From: an uncultured Eubacteriales bacterium
GTDB taxonomy: Bacteria; Bacillota; Clostridia; Oscillospirales; Oscillospiraceae
DNA length: 64,000 bases
Direction of reading: 5' to 3'
NCBI GenBank assembly: GCA_900549485.1
Contig: UROG01000001.1
Coordinates: 62,001 to 126,000 of the forward strand
The notes below the pieces were generated by a model. The model did no database searches. It worked only from the letters and a program-made list of their open reading frames with translations, and was not told where the DNA came from. A program made the translations under genes and the position numbers. Below, piece by piece: positions 1-7,950 of the stretch (its first letter is position 1; each line of letters opens with the position of its first letter).

Positions 1-109
1 AATTTGAAAGCTCTCCCCTTACACAGACCGAATCAAATTCGGGTCTGCTCTCAATGAGCTGCTTTACCGCCGCATTGAGCTGTGTAACGGTAAGTATCTG
101 CGTTTCCAT
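1..109 (-). CDS. xseA: Exodeoxyribonuclease VII large subunit, N-terminal fragment
   Basis: The first 36 codons of a gene that continues beyond the left edge. The visible protein starts METQILTVTQLNAAVK and reaches VRGELSN, the typical opening of the XseA OB-fold domain. With XseB, this enzyme degrades single-stranded DNA to short oligonucleotides in the cytoplasm. The start codon lies 2 bases past the nusB stop codon, so it is probably co-transcribed with asp23 and nusB, an order common in Clostridia. The catalytic region lies outside the window. Confidence 0.85.
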   Translation of the reverse strand, partial: METQILTVTQLNAAVKQLIESRPEFDSVCVRGELSN

Positions 110-111
110 AT

Positions 112-582
112 TTATTCGCAGGCGCTTTCGTCCCGTGCGGGAAATTCACCCTTCATAAAGCCGCCGAGAACGCCGTTGACAAATGCAACCGTCTCCGGTT
201 CGTCATAGCCCTTATCAAGCTCGACCGCTTCGTTTATCGCCGCAGACGCCGGAACATCCTCTACATACAGTATCTCGCATATCGCGCACCGCAGAATGGC
301 AAGGGCGGTTCTGGATATTCTCCCTACCTTCCAGCCCTTGGAATACTTCTCGATGTACCCGTCCAGCTCCTGTCTCTTCTCCTCCGCCATCGTCACAAGG
401 CTGCGGATATAAGCAAGCTGCCTTTCATCCGGGCGCTGTGAAAAAAGCTCATTCTCCCCGCTCAGGGTCTCATAATGCTCCTGCGCGAAAAAGCCGTCGA
501 TCAATTCCGCTGCGCTCTGTTCGCTGCCTGCGCTTGCAAAGCAAAGCTGCATGGCTATCTCTCTCGCTGTCTTTCTGTCCAT
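112..582 (-). CDS. nusB: Transcription antitermination factor NusB
   Basis: 156 residues, helical, starting MDRKTAREIAMQLCFA and carrying the conserved late segments RTALAILRCAICEI, INEAVELDKGY and FVNGVLG of the NusB fold. NusB pairs with NusE (S10) at boxA RNA to support rRNA antitermination. The reading frame stays open upstream to 690, but a GGAGG five bases before the ATG at 582 fixes the start there. A short hairpin (623-643, arms TAAATCC/GGATTTA) lies between asp23 and nusB and may tune their ratio. xseA follows directly. Confidence 0.93.
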   Translation of the reverse strand: MDRKTAREIAMQLCFASAGSEQSAAELIDGFFAQEHYETLSGENELFSQRPDERQLAYIRSLVTMAEEKRQELDGYIEKYSKGWKVGRISRTALAILRCAICEILYVEDVPASAAINEAVELDKGYDEPETVAFVNGVLGGFMKGEFPARDESACE

Positions 583-661
583 ATAATCCTCCATGCGGCT
601 GTTCCCGCACAAGCAGTTCTGATAAATCCCCCACGGAGGATTTACTGCCGTTTCCCTCGGC

Positions 662-1024
662 TTATTTGTCAAACGCAACGCCCGCCACATGGACGTTTAT
701 CTGAGCATTCTCTATACCCGTTGTAGATATGACGAGCGTCTGCACCTTGTCCTGAACCGCCTTTGCTATGTTGACTATATTGCAGCCGTAACGCACCGTA
801 ATGATAGCGTCAACGATTATAACGCCGTCATTGAAGCGCACCTTAACGCCCTTTGCAACGGTTTTAAAGCCGATAAGCTCTGCAAGCTCAGCTCCCGCTG
901 TATTTGAAAGTCCCGCAACGCCGTCTACCTCCGCTATTGCGGTGCGGACAAGACTTGATATGACTTCTTCGGAAATATTGATGCTGCCCTTTGACTCCTG
1001 GCAGGTAATGTAGTTGTCAGCCAT
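662..1024 (-). CDS. Asp23/Gls24 family envelope stress protein
   Basis: 120 residues starting MADNYITCQESKGSI. The family pattern is clear: an ISEEVISSLVRTAIAEVDGV opening, VRFNDGVIIVDAIITVRYG in the core and INVHVAGVAF at the end. Asp23 proteins are cytosolic or membrane-associated proteins linked to cell-envelope stress; in Clostridia a copy commonly sits just before nusB, as here. An AGGAGG seven bases before ATG 1024 decides the start; the open frame runs further upstream without support. A terminator separates it from spoIIIAH, so it likely has its own promoter in 1025-1101. Confidence 0.9.
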   Translation of the reverse strand: MADNYITCQESKGSINISEEVISSLVRTAIAEVDGVAGLSNTAGAELAELIGFKTVAKGVKVRFNDGVIIVDAIITVRYGCNIVNIAKAVQDKVQTLVISTTGIENAQINVHVAGVAFDK

Positions 1025-1101
1025 GGTAAGTCCTCCTAAATGTACTGCCCTGTATTTTACCATAGGATATGCAAAAAATAAAGTAAAAATATTCATTTTA
1101 T

Positions 1102-1132
1102 AAAAAATGACATATCGCCGCGGCGATATGTC
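1102..1132 (-). terminator. Intrinsic terminator after spoIIIAH
   Basis: A perfect 24-bp palindrome (1109-1132, arms GACATATCGCCG and its complement) is followed on the minus strand by ATTTTTT. It should end spoIIIA transcription before asp23. Confidence 0.85.
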
Positions 1133-1140
1133 GGTTGCTT

Positions 1141-1680
1141 TTATGCCTTGACCTCTATTATGCTCAGATGTGCGGCGTCGTAACAGGTCTCATTGCAGAT
1201 GATATCGGTTATTTTGGCTACTGCCTCCTCGCTGAGTCCGTCTGCCGGCGCCGGAACGGCAACCGTAACGGTATCGTTTCCTATGTATACAACACAGTCG
1301 GAAAACTCCTTCGCTATGAGAAGATTTTCTATCTGCGACTCCTGCATCGAGCAGGCCGCCATTGCGGAGATGGCGTTCATGGCGCTGTCGATCGTCTCCT
1401 GTGAAGCCGTTTCCGCCGTGGCCGCCGTCTGAAGAAGCTCAAGAGCCTCGTCTCTTGACACCTGTCTTGTAAGCCTCGCTTCGGCGAAATATTCATTGTT
1501 CCCGGATGCGCCTGCGGCATCGGGACCCGATGCGGTACTGACCATCGCCTCGTCCTCGGCAAGGACAAACTCCGTATCCGCGTCCCCCCATCTGTTATTA
1601 TACGACCAATTCAGCGCCACCGCAGCGCACACGAACACCAAAATGGCCGCCACCGTGATGTTTCTTTTCCTGTTTTTCAT
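1141..1680 (-). CDS. spoIIIAH: Stage III sporulation protein AH
   Basis: 179 residues with one N-terminal membrane helix (about 8-26) followed by a mother-cell-side extracytoplasmic domain. The later part (SRDEALELLQTAATAETASQ, then IENLLIAKEFSDCVVYIG and VTVAVPAP) matches the EscJ/PulG-like ring-forming domain of SpoIIIAH, which pairs with SpoIIQ across the intermembrane space of the engulfed forespore. It is the last gene of the spoIIIA operon, 25 bases after spoIIIAG, and is closed by a strong terminator. The linker after the membrane helix is acidic and low in complexity. Confidence 0.93.
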   Translation of the reverse strand: MKNRKRNITVAAILVFVCAAVALNWSYNNRWGDADTEFVLAEDEAMVSTASGPDAAGASGNNEYFAEARLTRQVSRDEALELLQTAATAETASQETIDSAMNAISAMAACSMQESQIENLLIAKEFSDCVVYIGNDTVTVAVPAPADGLSEEAVAKITDIICNETCYDAAHLSIIEVKA

Positions 1681-1705
1681 ACTGCTTTACTGCTCCTCCT
1701 TAATA

Positions 1706-2026
1706 TTAGTCTTTCATTTTCAGAATTGTCACATTTCCGGAGGCGAACCCCGTATAGGACTCCACACACCTGAGAATGTCAAGTCTCACGGCCGCGCTGT
1801 CTGCGCCGTCGCATACGATTACCACTCCTTTTTCAGAAACAAGCACCTCTGCTCTCCCCACACCCTCCGTGCTGCACAGTATCTCCCGAAACTGTTTTTC
1901 CGCGCCGCTGTCTTTGTCTTTGGCGCCGCCTGTCGGCAGCGTCATAAGCATAATCCCGACGGCAAGAACGATGACGGGGTATTTATATTTGTCGAGAAAC
2001 GCTTTCAATTTCCCGTCTGTATCCAT
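1706..2026 (-). CDS. spoIIIAG: Stage III sporulation protein AG
   Basis: 106 residues, about half the usual length: a short basic N-terminus, one membrane helix (about 18-33), then a ring-building domain with EKQFREILCSTEGVG and AEVLVSEKGVVIVCDGA. SpoIIIAG forms a large ring in the channel joining mother cell and forespore. The N-terminus overlaps spoIIIAF by 22 bases, indicating coupled translation. The compact size suggests a reduced beta-triangle region compared with Bacillus. Confidence 0.88.
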   Translation of the reverse strand: MDTDGKLKAFLDKYKYPVIVLAVGIMLMTLPTGGAKDKDSGAEKQFREILCSTEGVGRAEVLVSEKGVVIVCDGADSAAVRLDILRCVESYTGFASGNVTILKMKD

Positions 2027-2490
2027 GTCTGCCTTTCCTCCGGAATACCAAGCTCCGCTTTTATAAGCTTTTTGAGCGCGGTTGTCTTTATGCCGTCACT
2101 TTCAGATTCAATGTATGCCTCATATGGCACCCATATTCCTTCCGTATCCCATTGCACGCCTACCTTCGCATTTGTTATCTCTATACCTGTCTCCTCTGCT
2201 TTCTCAATAATATATGCCGCGTATTCCTCCTCTATTACCGTCCGGTCAAGTCTCCGGCGCATATCCTCCCCGCTTTCAAGCAGCACTTTCTCCCGCTCCC
2301 TGTATTCCGCCATATCAACGGAAAAGCTTTCAAAGTCCATTTGCTTCAGCGGCTCCAGCACACAGATAATAAGGACGCAGGTGCAAAGTATCCTCATGAT
2401 CTGCGCAACGCTCTTTTCGTTTATCAGCGTTGCGGCAACACCGAAGGTCACGGAAAGAATACATACTCTGCGCAGCATTTCACCCATCAT
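2005..2490 (-). CDS. spoIIIAF: Stage III sporulation protein AF
   Basis: 161 residues with two N-terminal membrane helices (about 6-20 and 28-44) and a soluble C-terminal domain rich in charged residues, ending near LIKAELGIPEE. Matches the SpoIIIAF plan: a membrane component of the spoIIIA channel with a ring-building-like soluble domain. The start is taken at the ATG at 2490, which overlaps the spoIIIAE stop as ATGA; a second ATG follows directly, so the start may be one codon later. The open frame upstream of 2490 is spoIIIAE in another frame. Confidence 0.87.
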   Translation of the reverse strand: MMGEMLRRVCILSVTFGVAATLINEKSVAQIMRILCTCVLIICVLEPLKQMDFESFSVDMAEYREREKVLLESGEDMRRRLDRTVIEEEYAAYIIEKAEETGIEITNAKVGVQWDTEGIWVPYEAYIESESDGIKTTALKKLIKAELGIPEERQTWIQTGN

Positions 2491-3560
2491 GCGCCCACCG
2501 TCCTTATTGCCGAGGAAAGCGATATGAAGAGCATCACCGCGCTGCACCCCAGAAGCCCCAGAAGGAGATTGACCGCCGTCCCTACATCCGACAGAAAACG
2601 CGAAAGCGATATACCCGGAACCGCAGCGCATACAGCGCTTCCCGCCTTGATGACAAGGGATTTTGCAAGAAGCGCGGCAAACGGTCCTGCGCAAAGCGCG
2701 CACACGGCGATCATGCCAACGGCTCCCGCCGTGTTTCTGATAAGCGCGGCGGAGCTGAGCACTGCGGAGGCGGCATCCGATACGATACCGCCGACCACCG
2801 GGAGCGTGGTCGAGATCACCGTGCGCGCAGTTTTCACCGCAACCGCATCAAGCCCGCCCGTAACAAGCCCCGTTATTCCGATAAATGCCGAAAAAGCAAG
2901 TGTAAGCCCTGTCATAAGCGTGACGGAGCACCACTTTATCGTCCTCTTGAGCGCCTCCAGAACGGGATTATCAAACAGTGCAACGCTCACGGCAAGGGCG
3001 GTGTACGCGTTCACAAGCGGGATCACAAGCTTGTGGGAGGTATTCATCATAACGTCCAGCGCCATACACACGGCGGAATATTTTGCTCCCGCAGACACCG
3101 CCGCGCCGCTTGCGGCGGCCGCCGCGAACACCGCGGGTACAGCCGCCTTCGAATAGTCGCGCAGAAGATAGAGCGTCTCCCTTATCTCGTTTACAATGCC
3201 GTCCATGCGTCCTATCAGGATAAGCGCGAGAGCGCAGACGCCTGTCGCGTTTATATACAGCTTTATTGTGTCGCCGTCGCAGAACGTCATCGCAAGCGAC
3301 ACGGCAAGTGCGATTGCCGCCATTGATGCGGCAGAACCGACCTCCGCCCTGAGCGACGCTTCTATTTTTTGTACAAAGCTGTCCGCAAGTCTTTTCAGCG
3401 CTCCCTCGGCATCGTATTTTCCGTCTTCGCCTGCTGCGCCGCAAATTTCTCTCACATCCTCCGGCAGCTGCTCTTCCGCCTGTCCGACTGCCGAAGCGCC
3501 GCCGCACAGAAGCAGCGAGAGCAGCGGCAGAAGCAGAAGCATTACAGCGGCGCGTCTCAT
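2487..3560 (-). CDS. spoIIIAE: Stage III sporulation protein AE
   Basis: 357 residues with a signal peptide (MRRAAVMLLLLPLLSLLLCG) and several later membrane helices, including KLVIPLVNAYTALAVSVALF, TLAFSAFIGITGLVTGG and GAVGMIAVCALCAGPFAALL. This is the polytopic core of the SpoIIIA feeding-tube channel. The start at 3560 overlaps the spoIIIAD stop by four bases (ATGA); the longer open frame has no support because it runs through spoIIIAD. Strongly coupled to its neighbours on both sides. Confidence 0.92.
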   Translation of the reverse strand: MRRAAVMLLLLPLLSLLLCGGASAVGQAEEQLPEDVREICGAAGEDGKYDAEGALKRLADSFVQKIEASLRAEVGSAASMAAIALAVSLAMTFCDGDTIKLYINATGVCALALILIGRMDGIVNEIRETLYLLRDYSKAAVPAVFAAAAASGAAVSAGAKYSAVCMALDVMMNTSHKLVIPLVNAYTALAVSVALFDNPVLEALKRTIKWCSVTLMTGLTLAFSAFIGITGLVTGGLDAVAVKTARTVISTTLPVVGGIVSDAASAVLSSAALIRNTAGAVGMIAVCALCAGPFAALLAKSLVIKAGSAVCAAVPGISLSRFLSDVGTAVNLLLGLLGCSAVMLFISLSSAIRTVGA

Positions 3561-3943
3561 ACCAATTCTCCTATAAGCCTGAGCGCCGCCGTTATCATCG
3601 GCGCCGCCGCTGCCGCCGCGCACATCGTGCCGACGAACTCTACTGCGGAGGCGGTGGACGTCTGGGAAGCGTCACGGCAGAGACGGGACGCGTTCCCCGT
3701 CACGATGCCTATCACGGCGCACTTTCCTGCCGGGAGAATATACTCCCCGCAGTCGTCAAGAATCGTTTTTATCTCCTTTATTATCCCCGTCACACCCTCC
3801 GCTGCGGAAAGTCCCGCATAGACTATGACCGAGATCACGGAAAGGCTGAGCAGCATGGATAATTCGGGATTCGTCTTTTTTATTATGAGCGACAGTACGC
3901 AGGCGCACACTGCCGCTGCGGATACCTTTGCAATAAGCTCCAT
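3557..3943 (-). CDS. spoIIIAD: Stage III sporulation protein AD
   Basis: 128 residues, nearly all hydrophobic, with three to four membrane helices and the conserved NPELSMLLSLSVISVIVYAG and GNASRLCRDASQTSTASAVE segments of SpoIIIAD. Membrane component of the spoIIIA secretion complex in the mother cell. Its ATG overlaps the final base of spoIIIAC and its stop overlaps spoIIIAE, so this part of the operon is fully translationally coupled. Confidence 0.92.
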   Translation of the reverse strand: MELIAKVSAAAVCACVLSLIIKKTNPELSMLLSLSVISVIVYAGLSAAEGVTGIIKEIKTILDDCGEYILPAGKCAVIGIVTGNASRLCRDASQTSTASAVEFVGTMCAAAAAAPMITAALRLIGELV

Positions 3944-4137
3944 CAGAAATTAAAAAGCCGCCGGATAAGCTCAAACAGATCGCTTATCCGCTGTACCACA
4001 ACCATCATCACAACGACAAGCGCCGCTATCGTCGTCATAAGCGCAAGCTCGTCTCTGCCGGACTTTTGCAGCAGTATGTTTATTATCGCCACAAGTATCC
4101 CAATTGCCGCAATTCTGAAAATAATATCCACATCCAT
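3943..4137 (-). CDS. spoIIIAC: Stage III sporulation protein AC
   Basis: 64 residues, two membrane helices (about 8-24 and 33-48), containing the family-typical ILLQKSGRDELALMTTIAA. The length matches SpoIIIAC in Bacillus and Clostridium. It sits between spoIIIAB (11-base gap) and spoIIIAD (one-base overlap). Confidence 0.92.
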   Translation of the reverse strand: MDVDIIFRIAAIGILVAIINILLQKSGRDELALMTTIAALVVVMMVVVQRISDLFELIRRLFNF

Positions 4138-4148
4138 TGCGTCTTCTC

Positions 4149-4658
4149 CTAATAAAATGCTATAACGGCAAGCACCCCCGCACAGACGGAAAGCCCCACC
4201 GTGAGCTTCCCCGCCGCGGGCATCCTCTCTCTCAGCTTTTCCGCCTCGCCGTAAAAAAACGCCGCCGAGCTTTCAAGCGCCTCCGCCTGCGTTTCGCTTA
4301 TGCTTTTTCCAAGCACGCTCCCCGGAAAGCAAAGGCGTCTGCGCTGTTCCTCCGTAAGCCACGGAAGACATTCTGCCGCAGCTTCATCCCATATCCTGTC
4401 AAAATCCTTTTCGCCTATTTCCTCAAAGCCGCCGGAAACTTTATGGAAAAATTCCTTTACGCAGTCCTCGGAGACTTTTTCCGCAAGCTCCGTCAGCTCG
4501 GGCAGCGGGAGAAGCCTTGCGCACAGCTCGCTTTTTATTATCCGGAGCGTATCGGCGAGGCAGCGGTATGCCCTGAGCTTTTTCCTTTCGCCTCTTATAC
4601 GCTGAACGCCAAAAAGCACGGATGCGGCAACACATAAAAGCGCACCGGCAAGCTTCAA
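4149..4658 (-). CDS. spoIIIAB: Stage III sporulation protein AB
   Basis: 169 residues: N-terminal membrane helix, a long helical soluble middle (RCLADTLRIIKSELCARLLP, later LPWLTEEQRRRL), and a C-terminal hydrophobic segment (LTVGLSVCAGVLAVIAFY). This resembles type II secretion F-like proteins, as SpoIIIAB does. Its start overlaps the spoIIIAA stop by four bases. It is thought to act with the SpoIIIAA ATPase in building the channel. Confidence 0.92.
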   Translation of the reverse strand: MKLAGALLCVAASVLFGVQRIRGERKKLRAYRCLADTLRIIKSELCARLLPLPELTELAEKVSEDCVKEFFHKVSGGFEEIGEKDFDRIWDEAAAECLPWLTEEQRRRLCFPGSVLGKSISETQAEALESSAAFFYGEAEKLRERMPAAGKLTVGLSVCAGVLAVIAFY

Positions 4659-5512
4659 GGGTTTATCTCCGTCAGGGCGTAGTGTCTGCCGTATTCGTCC
4701 AATCGCACTTCCAATATGTATCTGAACACACCCTCGCAGAAAAGACGTCTGTATTCCTCACGCTTTTTCATATCCTCAAAGCCCATTCCGTGAGCGGTCG
4801 CTATTATTCCCACGCCGCAGCCGGATATTTCCTCCACCGCTTTTATATCCTCCCTCCGGCTTATCTCATCGAGTGCTATTATCTCCGGTCCCATCGTCCT
4901 GAGCAGCATCATTACGCCCGTCTGCTTGTCCGTTCCGGTCAGCACATCGGTATGCCCGCCCATATCGCGCTCCTCCCCGCCGAATATCTCGTCCCGCTCA
5001 TCAACGACGGCTATAGTATGCCCCATATCCGACACGAGGCGCACAAGCTCTCTCAGCGCCGTTGTTTTTCCCCCGCCGGGCGGGGACACGATAAGCGTAT
5101 TGGCAAAGCCGTTTTTGCTGAGCCTTGCCGCCTCCCTTGTAAGATTGCCGACAAAAGGCGACGGTATGCGTATCACAAGTGAGCTGTATCTTGAAAAGCC
5201 GCAAAGCTCTCCGTTTTTGAACATCGCACTGCCGCAAAGTCCTATCCTGAGTCCTCTGTACGGGATAAAGCCCGCTCTCATCGTGGATATCGCGGAATGA
5301 ACCGAGGCGCAGGTCGCCTTTTCAAGCACCCTGCCTATATCCCTCTCCGTGACCGTATCCGTTCCGATCGGATATTCCTGCATGAAACGCGACGCCGTCA
5401 TTGCTTTTCCGCACCTGAGACGCAGCTGCTCCGGTATCGGATACAGTAAGCCTTCAACGCTTTTATACAAATGCTCCGGAAGCAGTCCGAGAGCTTCCTT
5501 GAAGTAATCCAT
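4655..5512 (-). CDS. spoIIIAA: Stage III sporulation protein AA, secretion ATPase
   Basis: 285 residues. The C-terminal part is a RecA-like ATPase related to type II/IV secretion ATPases: Walker A PPGGGKTT, a VDERDEI segment, Walker B IIALDEIS and the IIATAHG motif. It energises the SpoIIIA channel from the mother cell. Two ATG codons are possible; 5512 is preferred because a GGGGAG lies seven bases upstream and the probable sigma-E promoter places the transcript start at about 5525, inside the other ATG (5527). First gene of an eight-gene operon running to 1141. Confidence 0.93.
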   Translation of the reverse strand: MDYFKEALGLLPEHLYKSVEGLLYPIPEQLRLRCGKAMTASRFMQEYPIGTDTVTERDIGRVLEKATCASVHSAISTMRAGFIPYRGLRIGLCGSAMFKNGELCGFSRYSSLVIRIPSPFVGNLTREAARLSKNGFANTLIVSPPGGGKTTALRELVRLVSDMGHTIAVVDERDEIFGGEERDMGGHTDVLTGTDKQTGVMMLLRTMGPEIIALDEISRREDIKAVEEISGCGVGIIATAHGMGFEDMKKREEYRRLFCEGVFRYILEVRLDEYGRHYALTEINP

Positions 5513-5530
5513 TTCCTCACTCCCCATACC

Positions 5531-5558
5531 AATCTATGCCGCCTGTCCGCAAATATTC
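5531..5558 (-). promoter_or_regulatory. Candidate sigma-E promoter of spoIIIA
   Basis: On the minus strand GAATATT (5558-5552) and CATAGATT (5538-5531) are 13 bases apart, close to the Bacillus sigma-E pattern of ATATT then CATACAnT. In Bacillus this operon is sigma-E controlled. The transcript would begin near 5525, giving a very short leader. Confidence 0.55.
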
Positions 5559-5586
5559 TTGAATTTTTTGAGATATATGATATAAT
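5559..5586 (+). promoter_or_regulatory. Sigma-A type promoter
   Basis: TTGAAT (5559-5564), 16 bases, then a perfect TATAAT (5581-5586), 43 bases before the ATG of the gene at 5629. It lies back to back with the candidate spoIIIA promoter. Confidence 0.75.
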
Positions 5587-5628
5587 AAAAAATAATCGAA
5601 ACAAATAACTTCTCGGAGGAATTTTACC

Positions 5629-6105
5629 ATGCAGATGAAAATCATGTGGTTCGGCGCAATTTTTTTTGGCGGCTGGCTCTGGTCGTACCTTTTCGTCCGT
5701 CAGTTTCTTTTTAATATTCTCGTCGCAAATCCGCTCACAAAAAAAATGCTTGAAACCGACGGCGGTCTTGTCGGAGACGGTGCAAAAAAATACACCGGTA
5801 TTTCGACCGGTATCTGCGTATTTCTCATTCTTCTCTCCTGCGCCGTCGTACTCAGGTTCTGTGCGCTTTATCTTATAATCGGCTTTTTTATCGGCTTTTT
5901 CAGCGCGGCCGTCATGGTATATCTTAAAACCAGACCCAGCAACCGGGATATGTTTGATAACTTCTGCGCCGCTTACTACCGCTTTATCCCCGATGATGAG
6001 CTGCGCACAGCCATGTACAACAAGAAACCCAGCCAGATGAAGATCAGACTGCACGACATAGGCGTTTCATCCGATTTCATACCCGAATTTGACAAAGCAA
6101 AATAA
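5629..6105 (+). CDS. Conserved-type membrane protein, function unknown
   Basis: 158 residues with a hydrophobic N-terminus (IMWFGAIFFGGWLWSYLFVR), then two close membrane helices (about 60-78 and 82-101), then a polar 55-residue cytosolic-type tail ending DFIPEFDKAK. A CGGAGG lies eight bases upstream and a good promoter precedes it. Divergent from spoIIIAA, but nothing here proves a sporulation role. I do not recognise the family. The following 283 bases hold no gene that I can support, only a weak inverted repeat (6104-6114 with 6208-6217). Confidence 0.7.
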   Translation: MQMKIMWFGAIFFGGWLWSYLFVRQFLFNILVANPLTKKMLETDGGLVGDGAKKYTGISTGICVFLILLSCAVVLRFCALYLIIGFFIGFFSAAVMVYLKTRPSNRDMFDNFCAAYYRFIPDDELRTAMYNKKPSQMKIRLHDIGVSSDFIPEFDKAK

Positions 6106-6388
6106 TATTGCTTTCAACAACAGTCAAAGGATAAGACAGCAGGTCTTTATATTTGTATGCTCCGTAACAGCCCATGGTCTACGGCAAAATGGGATGTCTC
6201 TTTTCTTAAAGCAATATAGCAAGTCTTAACCGCAATGTTGAAATATTGAGTTTCGCTCGACTGAACCATTCGATGAAAAGCGCAAGTAAATCCACCGTTT
6301 CCCATCGTTTAAAAAAGTAAAACCTTAGAATATTACACTAAAGCCCGCTTATTTAAGAACCACTAAAAAAACGAAAAAGGAGACCGCT

Positions 6389-6886
6389 ATGAAGAAAGTT
6401 CTAAAGACGATCGTTATTATCCTTATCCTCAGCACTATGATTTTCCCAGTCTCTGCCTTTGCGGAAAAGGGAGCGGCTGCCGATGCGTTTTCAAAATATC
6501 TTGACAACGAAGGCACTATTTACACCTATAAGGGCAAAACCGATAACGGTGAGGACATTTTTTTGATTTCATTCGGCGGTGACAACACGGACGTGACCGT
6601 AAATTTCTTTTTTGACAACGACGACACGGGCGCTGTGCTGTATGTGTGGAATCTGTATGAGATCAAGCCGAGTCAGGCAGATGAATGCATCAAGGTCTGC
6701 AATGATCTGAACTCTCGTTATCGTTTTGTGAAATTCTATTATGATGAATCAGACTGCACTGTAACCGTACAGAGCGATGTCATTTTCCGTGCTGACGATA
6801 TAGGAGAACTGTGCAATGAGATAGTCCACAGAACGGCTTTCCTGTCAGATGAGGGATATTTGGTTCTTCAAGAGGCACTCGGCTGA
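6389..6886 (+). CDS. Secreted YbjN-like protein
   Basis: 165 residues with a clear signal peptide (MKKVLKTIVIILILSTMIFP, cleavage near SAFA). The mature part of about 140 residues has alternating strands and a helix (CIKVCNDLNSRYRFVKFYYD, then VTVQSDVIFR and CNEIVHRTAFL) like the YbjN/type III chaperone-like fold, where a split helix is followed by 'seasonal' strands. Role unknown; the fold assignment is by pattern only. AAGGAG sits seven bases before the ATG. A strong terminator follows, so it is monocistronic. Confidence 0.65.
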   Translation: MKKVLKTIVIILILSTMIFPVSAFAEKGAAADAFSKYLDNEGTIYTYKGKTDNGEDIFLISFGGDNTDVTVNFFFDNDDTGAVLYVWNLYEIKPSQADECIKVCNDLNSRYRFVKFYYDESDCTVTVQSDVIFRADDIGELCNEIVHRTAFLSDEGYLVLQEALG

Positions 6887-6923
6887 TTCTACAGCCGCTA
6901 TATCAAATTTTATAATTCGATCT

Positions 6924-6968
6924 CCTGCGGAGGAAAGAAGTTATTTCTTTCCTCCGCAGGCTTTTTTT
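6924..6968 (+). terminator. Intrinsic terminator
   Basis: Perfect 16-bp stem (6924-6939 with 6945-6960), five-base loop GTTAT and a CTTTTTTT tail. Ends the gene at 6389. Confidence 0.95.
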
Positions 6969-6970
6969 GC

Positions 6971-7023
6971 TTTACGCAGATTTTACAAAGTGCGGATAAC
7001 GGATTTTACCGTTGTGCCTTACG
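6971..7023 (+). promoter_or_regulatory. Possible PhoP-box array before pstS
   Basis: TTTACG (6971), TTTACA (6982) and TTTACC (7005) are spaced 11 and 23 bases, with CTTACG at 7018. Firmicute PhoP boxes are TT(A/C/T)ACA-like repeats about 11 bases apart upstream of pst genes. The match is suggestive only. Confidence 0.4.
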
Positions 7024-7077
7024 ATATGAGCGTGGTCAGGGAGACCGCGTAAATAAAAAAGTCTAAGGAGACAGAAA

Positions 7078-7887
7078 ATGAAAAGATTCGTGTATTATAT
7101 CGCGGCGGCATTACTGCTTATATCAATTCTTACCGGATGCGGAGGCAGTACGCAGGCAAAGCAGACGGTCGCAACCGACGGCTCGACATCAATGAGCAAG
7201 GTCATCGGCGCACTCGGCGAGACTTTTGAAAGCGAAAACGGCATTACCGTCACCTATAACGCCACCGGCTCCGGCGCGGGCATTCAGGCCGTTGAGGAGG
7301 GCAGATGCGACATAGGTCTTGCAAGCAGAAGCCTCAAAGACGCAGAAAAGGAAAAGGGTCTTGAAGAAACCGTACTCGCACTTGACGGCATAGCCATAAT
7401 CGTAAACCCGCAGAACACCGTAAGCGACCTCTCTCTCGAAACCGTTGCAAAGATCTACACCGGTGAGATAAAGAACTGGAGCGAAGTCGGCGGAAGCGAC
7501 GGAGAGATCGTACTCATCGGGCGCGAAGCCGGAAGCGGCACAAGAGACGGATTTGAATCCATCACAGGCACAAAGGACGCGTGCAAATACCGTCAGGAGC
7601 TGACCTCCACGGGCGACGTCATTACCACGGTCGCCTCCAATCCCAACGCCATCGGCTACGCCTCCCTCGCCTCCGTCAAGGATACCGTAAAGGCGCTCAG
7701 CATTGACGGAGTAGTACCCAGCGAGGAAACGGTCAAGGACGGCAGTTACGCCGTGCAGCGTCCCTTTGTTCTCGTCACAAAGAGCGGAACCGCTCTTTTG
7801 GAAAGCGCACAGAAGTTCTTCGACTATGCCACTTCCGAGGCGGCGGGCGATATAATCAGCGGTGCGGGCGCTGTCCCTGTCAAATAA
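7078..7887 (+). CDS. pstS: Phosphate-binding lipoprotein PstS
   Basis: 269 residues. Lipoprotein signal with lipobox LTGC (Cys21), then the PstS phosphate-binding fold: TDGSTSMSKVIGALGE, ATGSGAGIQAVEEGRCDIGL, REAGSGTRDGFE and NAIGYASLASV. The serine/threonine/arginine loops that hold phosphate are intact. It captures phosphate outside the membrane and delivers it to PstCA. AAGGAG lies nine bases before the ATG. A 12-bp hairpin directly after the gene probably lets pstS be made in excess over the rest of the operon. Confidence 0.95.
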   Translation: MKRFVYYIAAALLLISILTGCGGSTQAKQTVATDGSTSMSKVIGALGETFESENGITVTYNATGSGAGIQAVEEGRCDIGLASRSLKDAEKEKGLEETVLALDGIAIIVNPQNTVSDLSLETVAKIYTGEIKNWSEVGGSDGEIVLIGREAGSGTRDGFESITGTKDACKYRQELTSTGDVITTVASNPNAIGYASLASVKDTVKALSIDGVVPSEETVKDGSYAVQRPFVLVTKSGTALLESAQKFFDYATSEAAGDIISGAGAVPVK

Positions 7888-7898
7888 GCAAGAAAAAT

Positions 7899-7932
7899 TC
7901 AAGCGGCGGTTTATCACAGCACCGCCGCTTGA
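7899..7932 (+). other. pstS-pstC intergenic hairpin
   Basis: Arms TCAAGCGGCGGT (7899-7910) and its complement (7921-7932) without a U-run. Such a hairpin typically protects or partly terminates the upstream mRNA for the binding protein. Confidence 0.7.
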
Positions 7933-7950
7933 TCCGGTTTAAGGAAATTT

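Noticed and set aside
1496..2527. 343-codon open frame on the plus strand opposite spoIIIAF-AH
   Set aside because: It lies fully across well-supported sporulation genes, has no ribosome site, and its protein is low-complexity and unlike any family.
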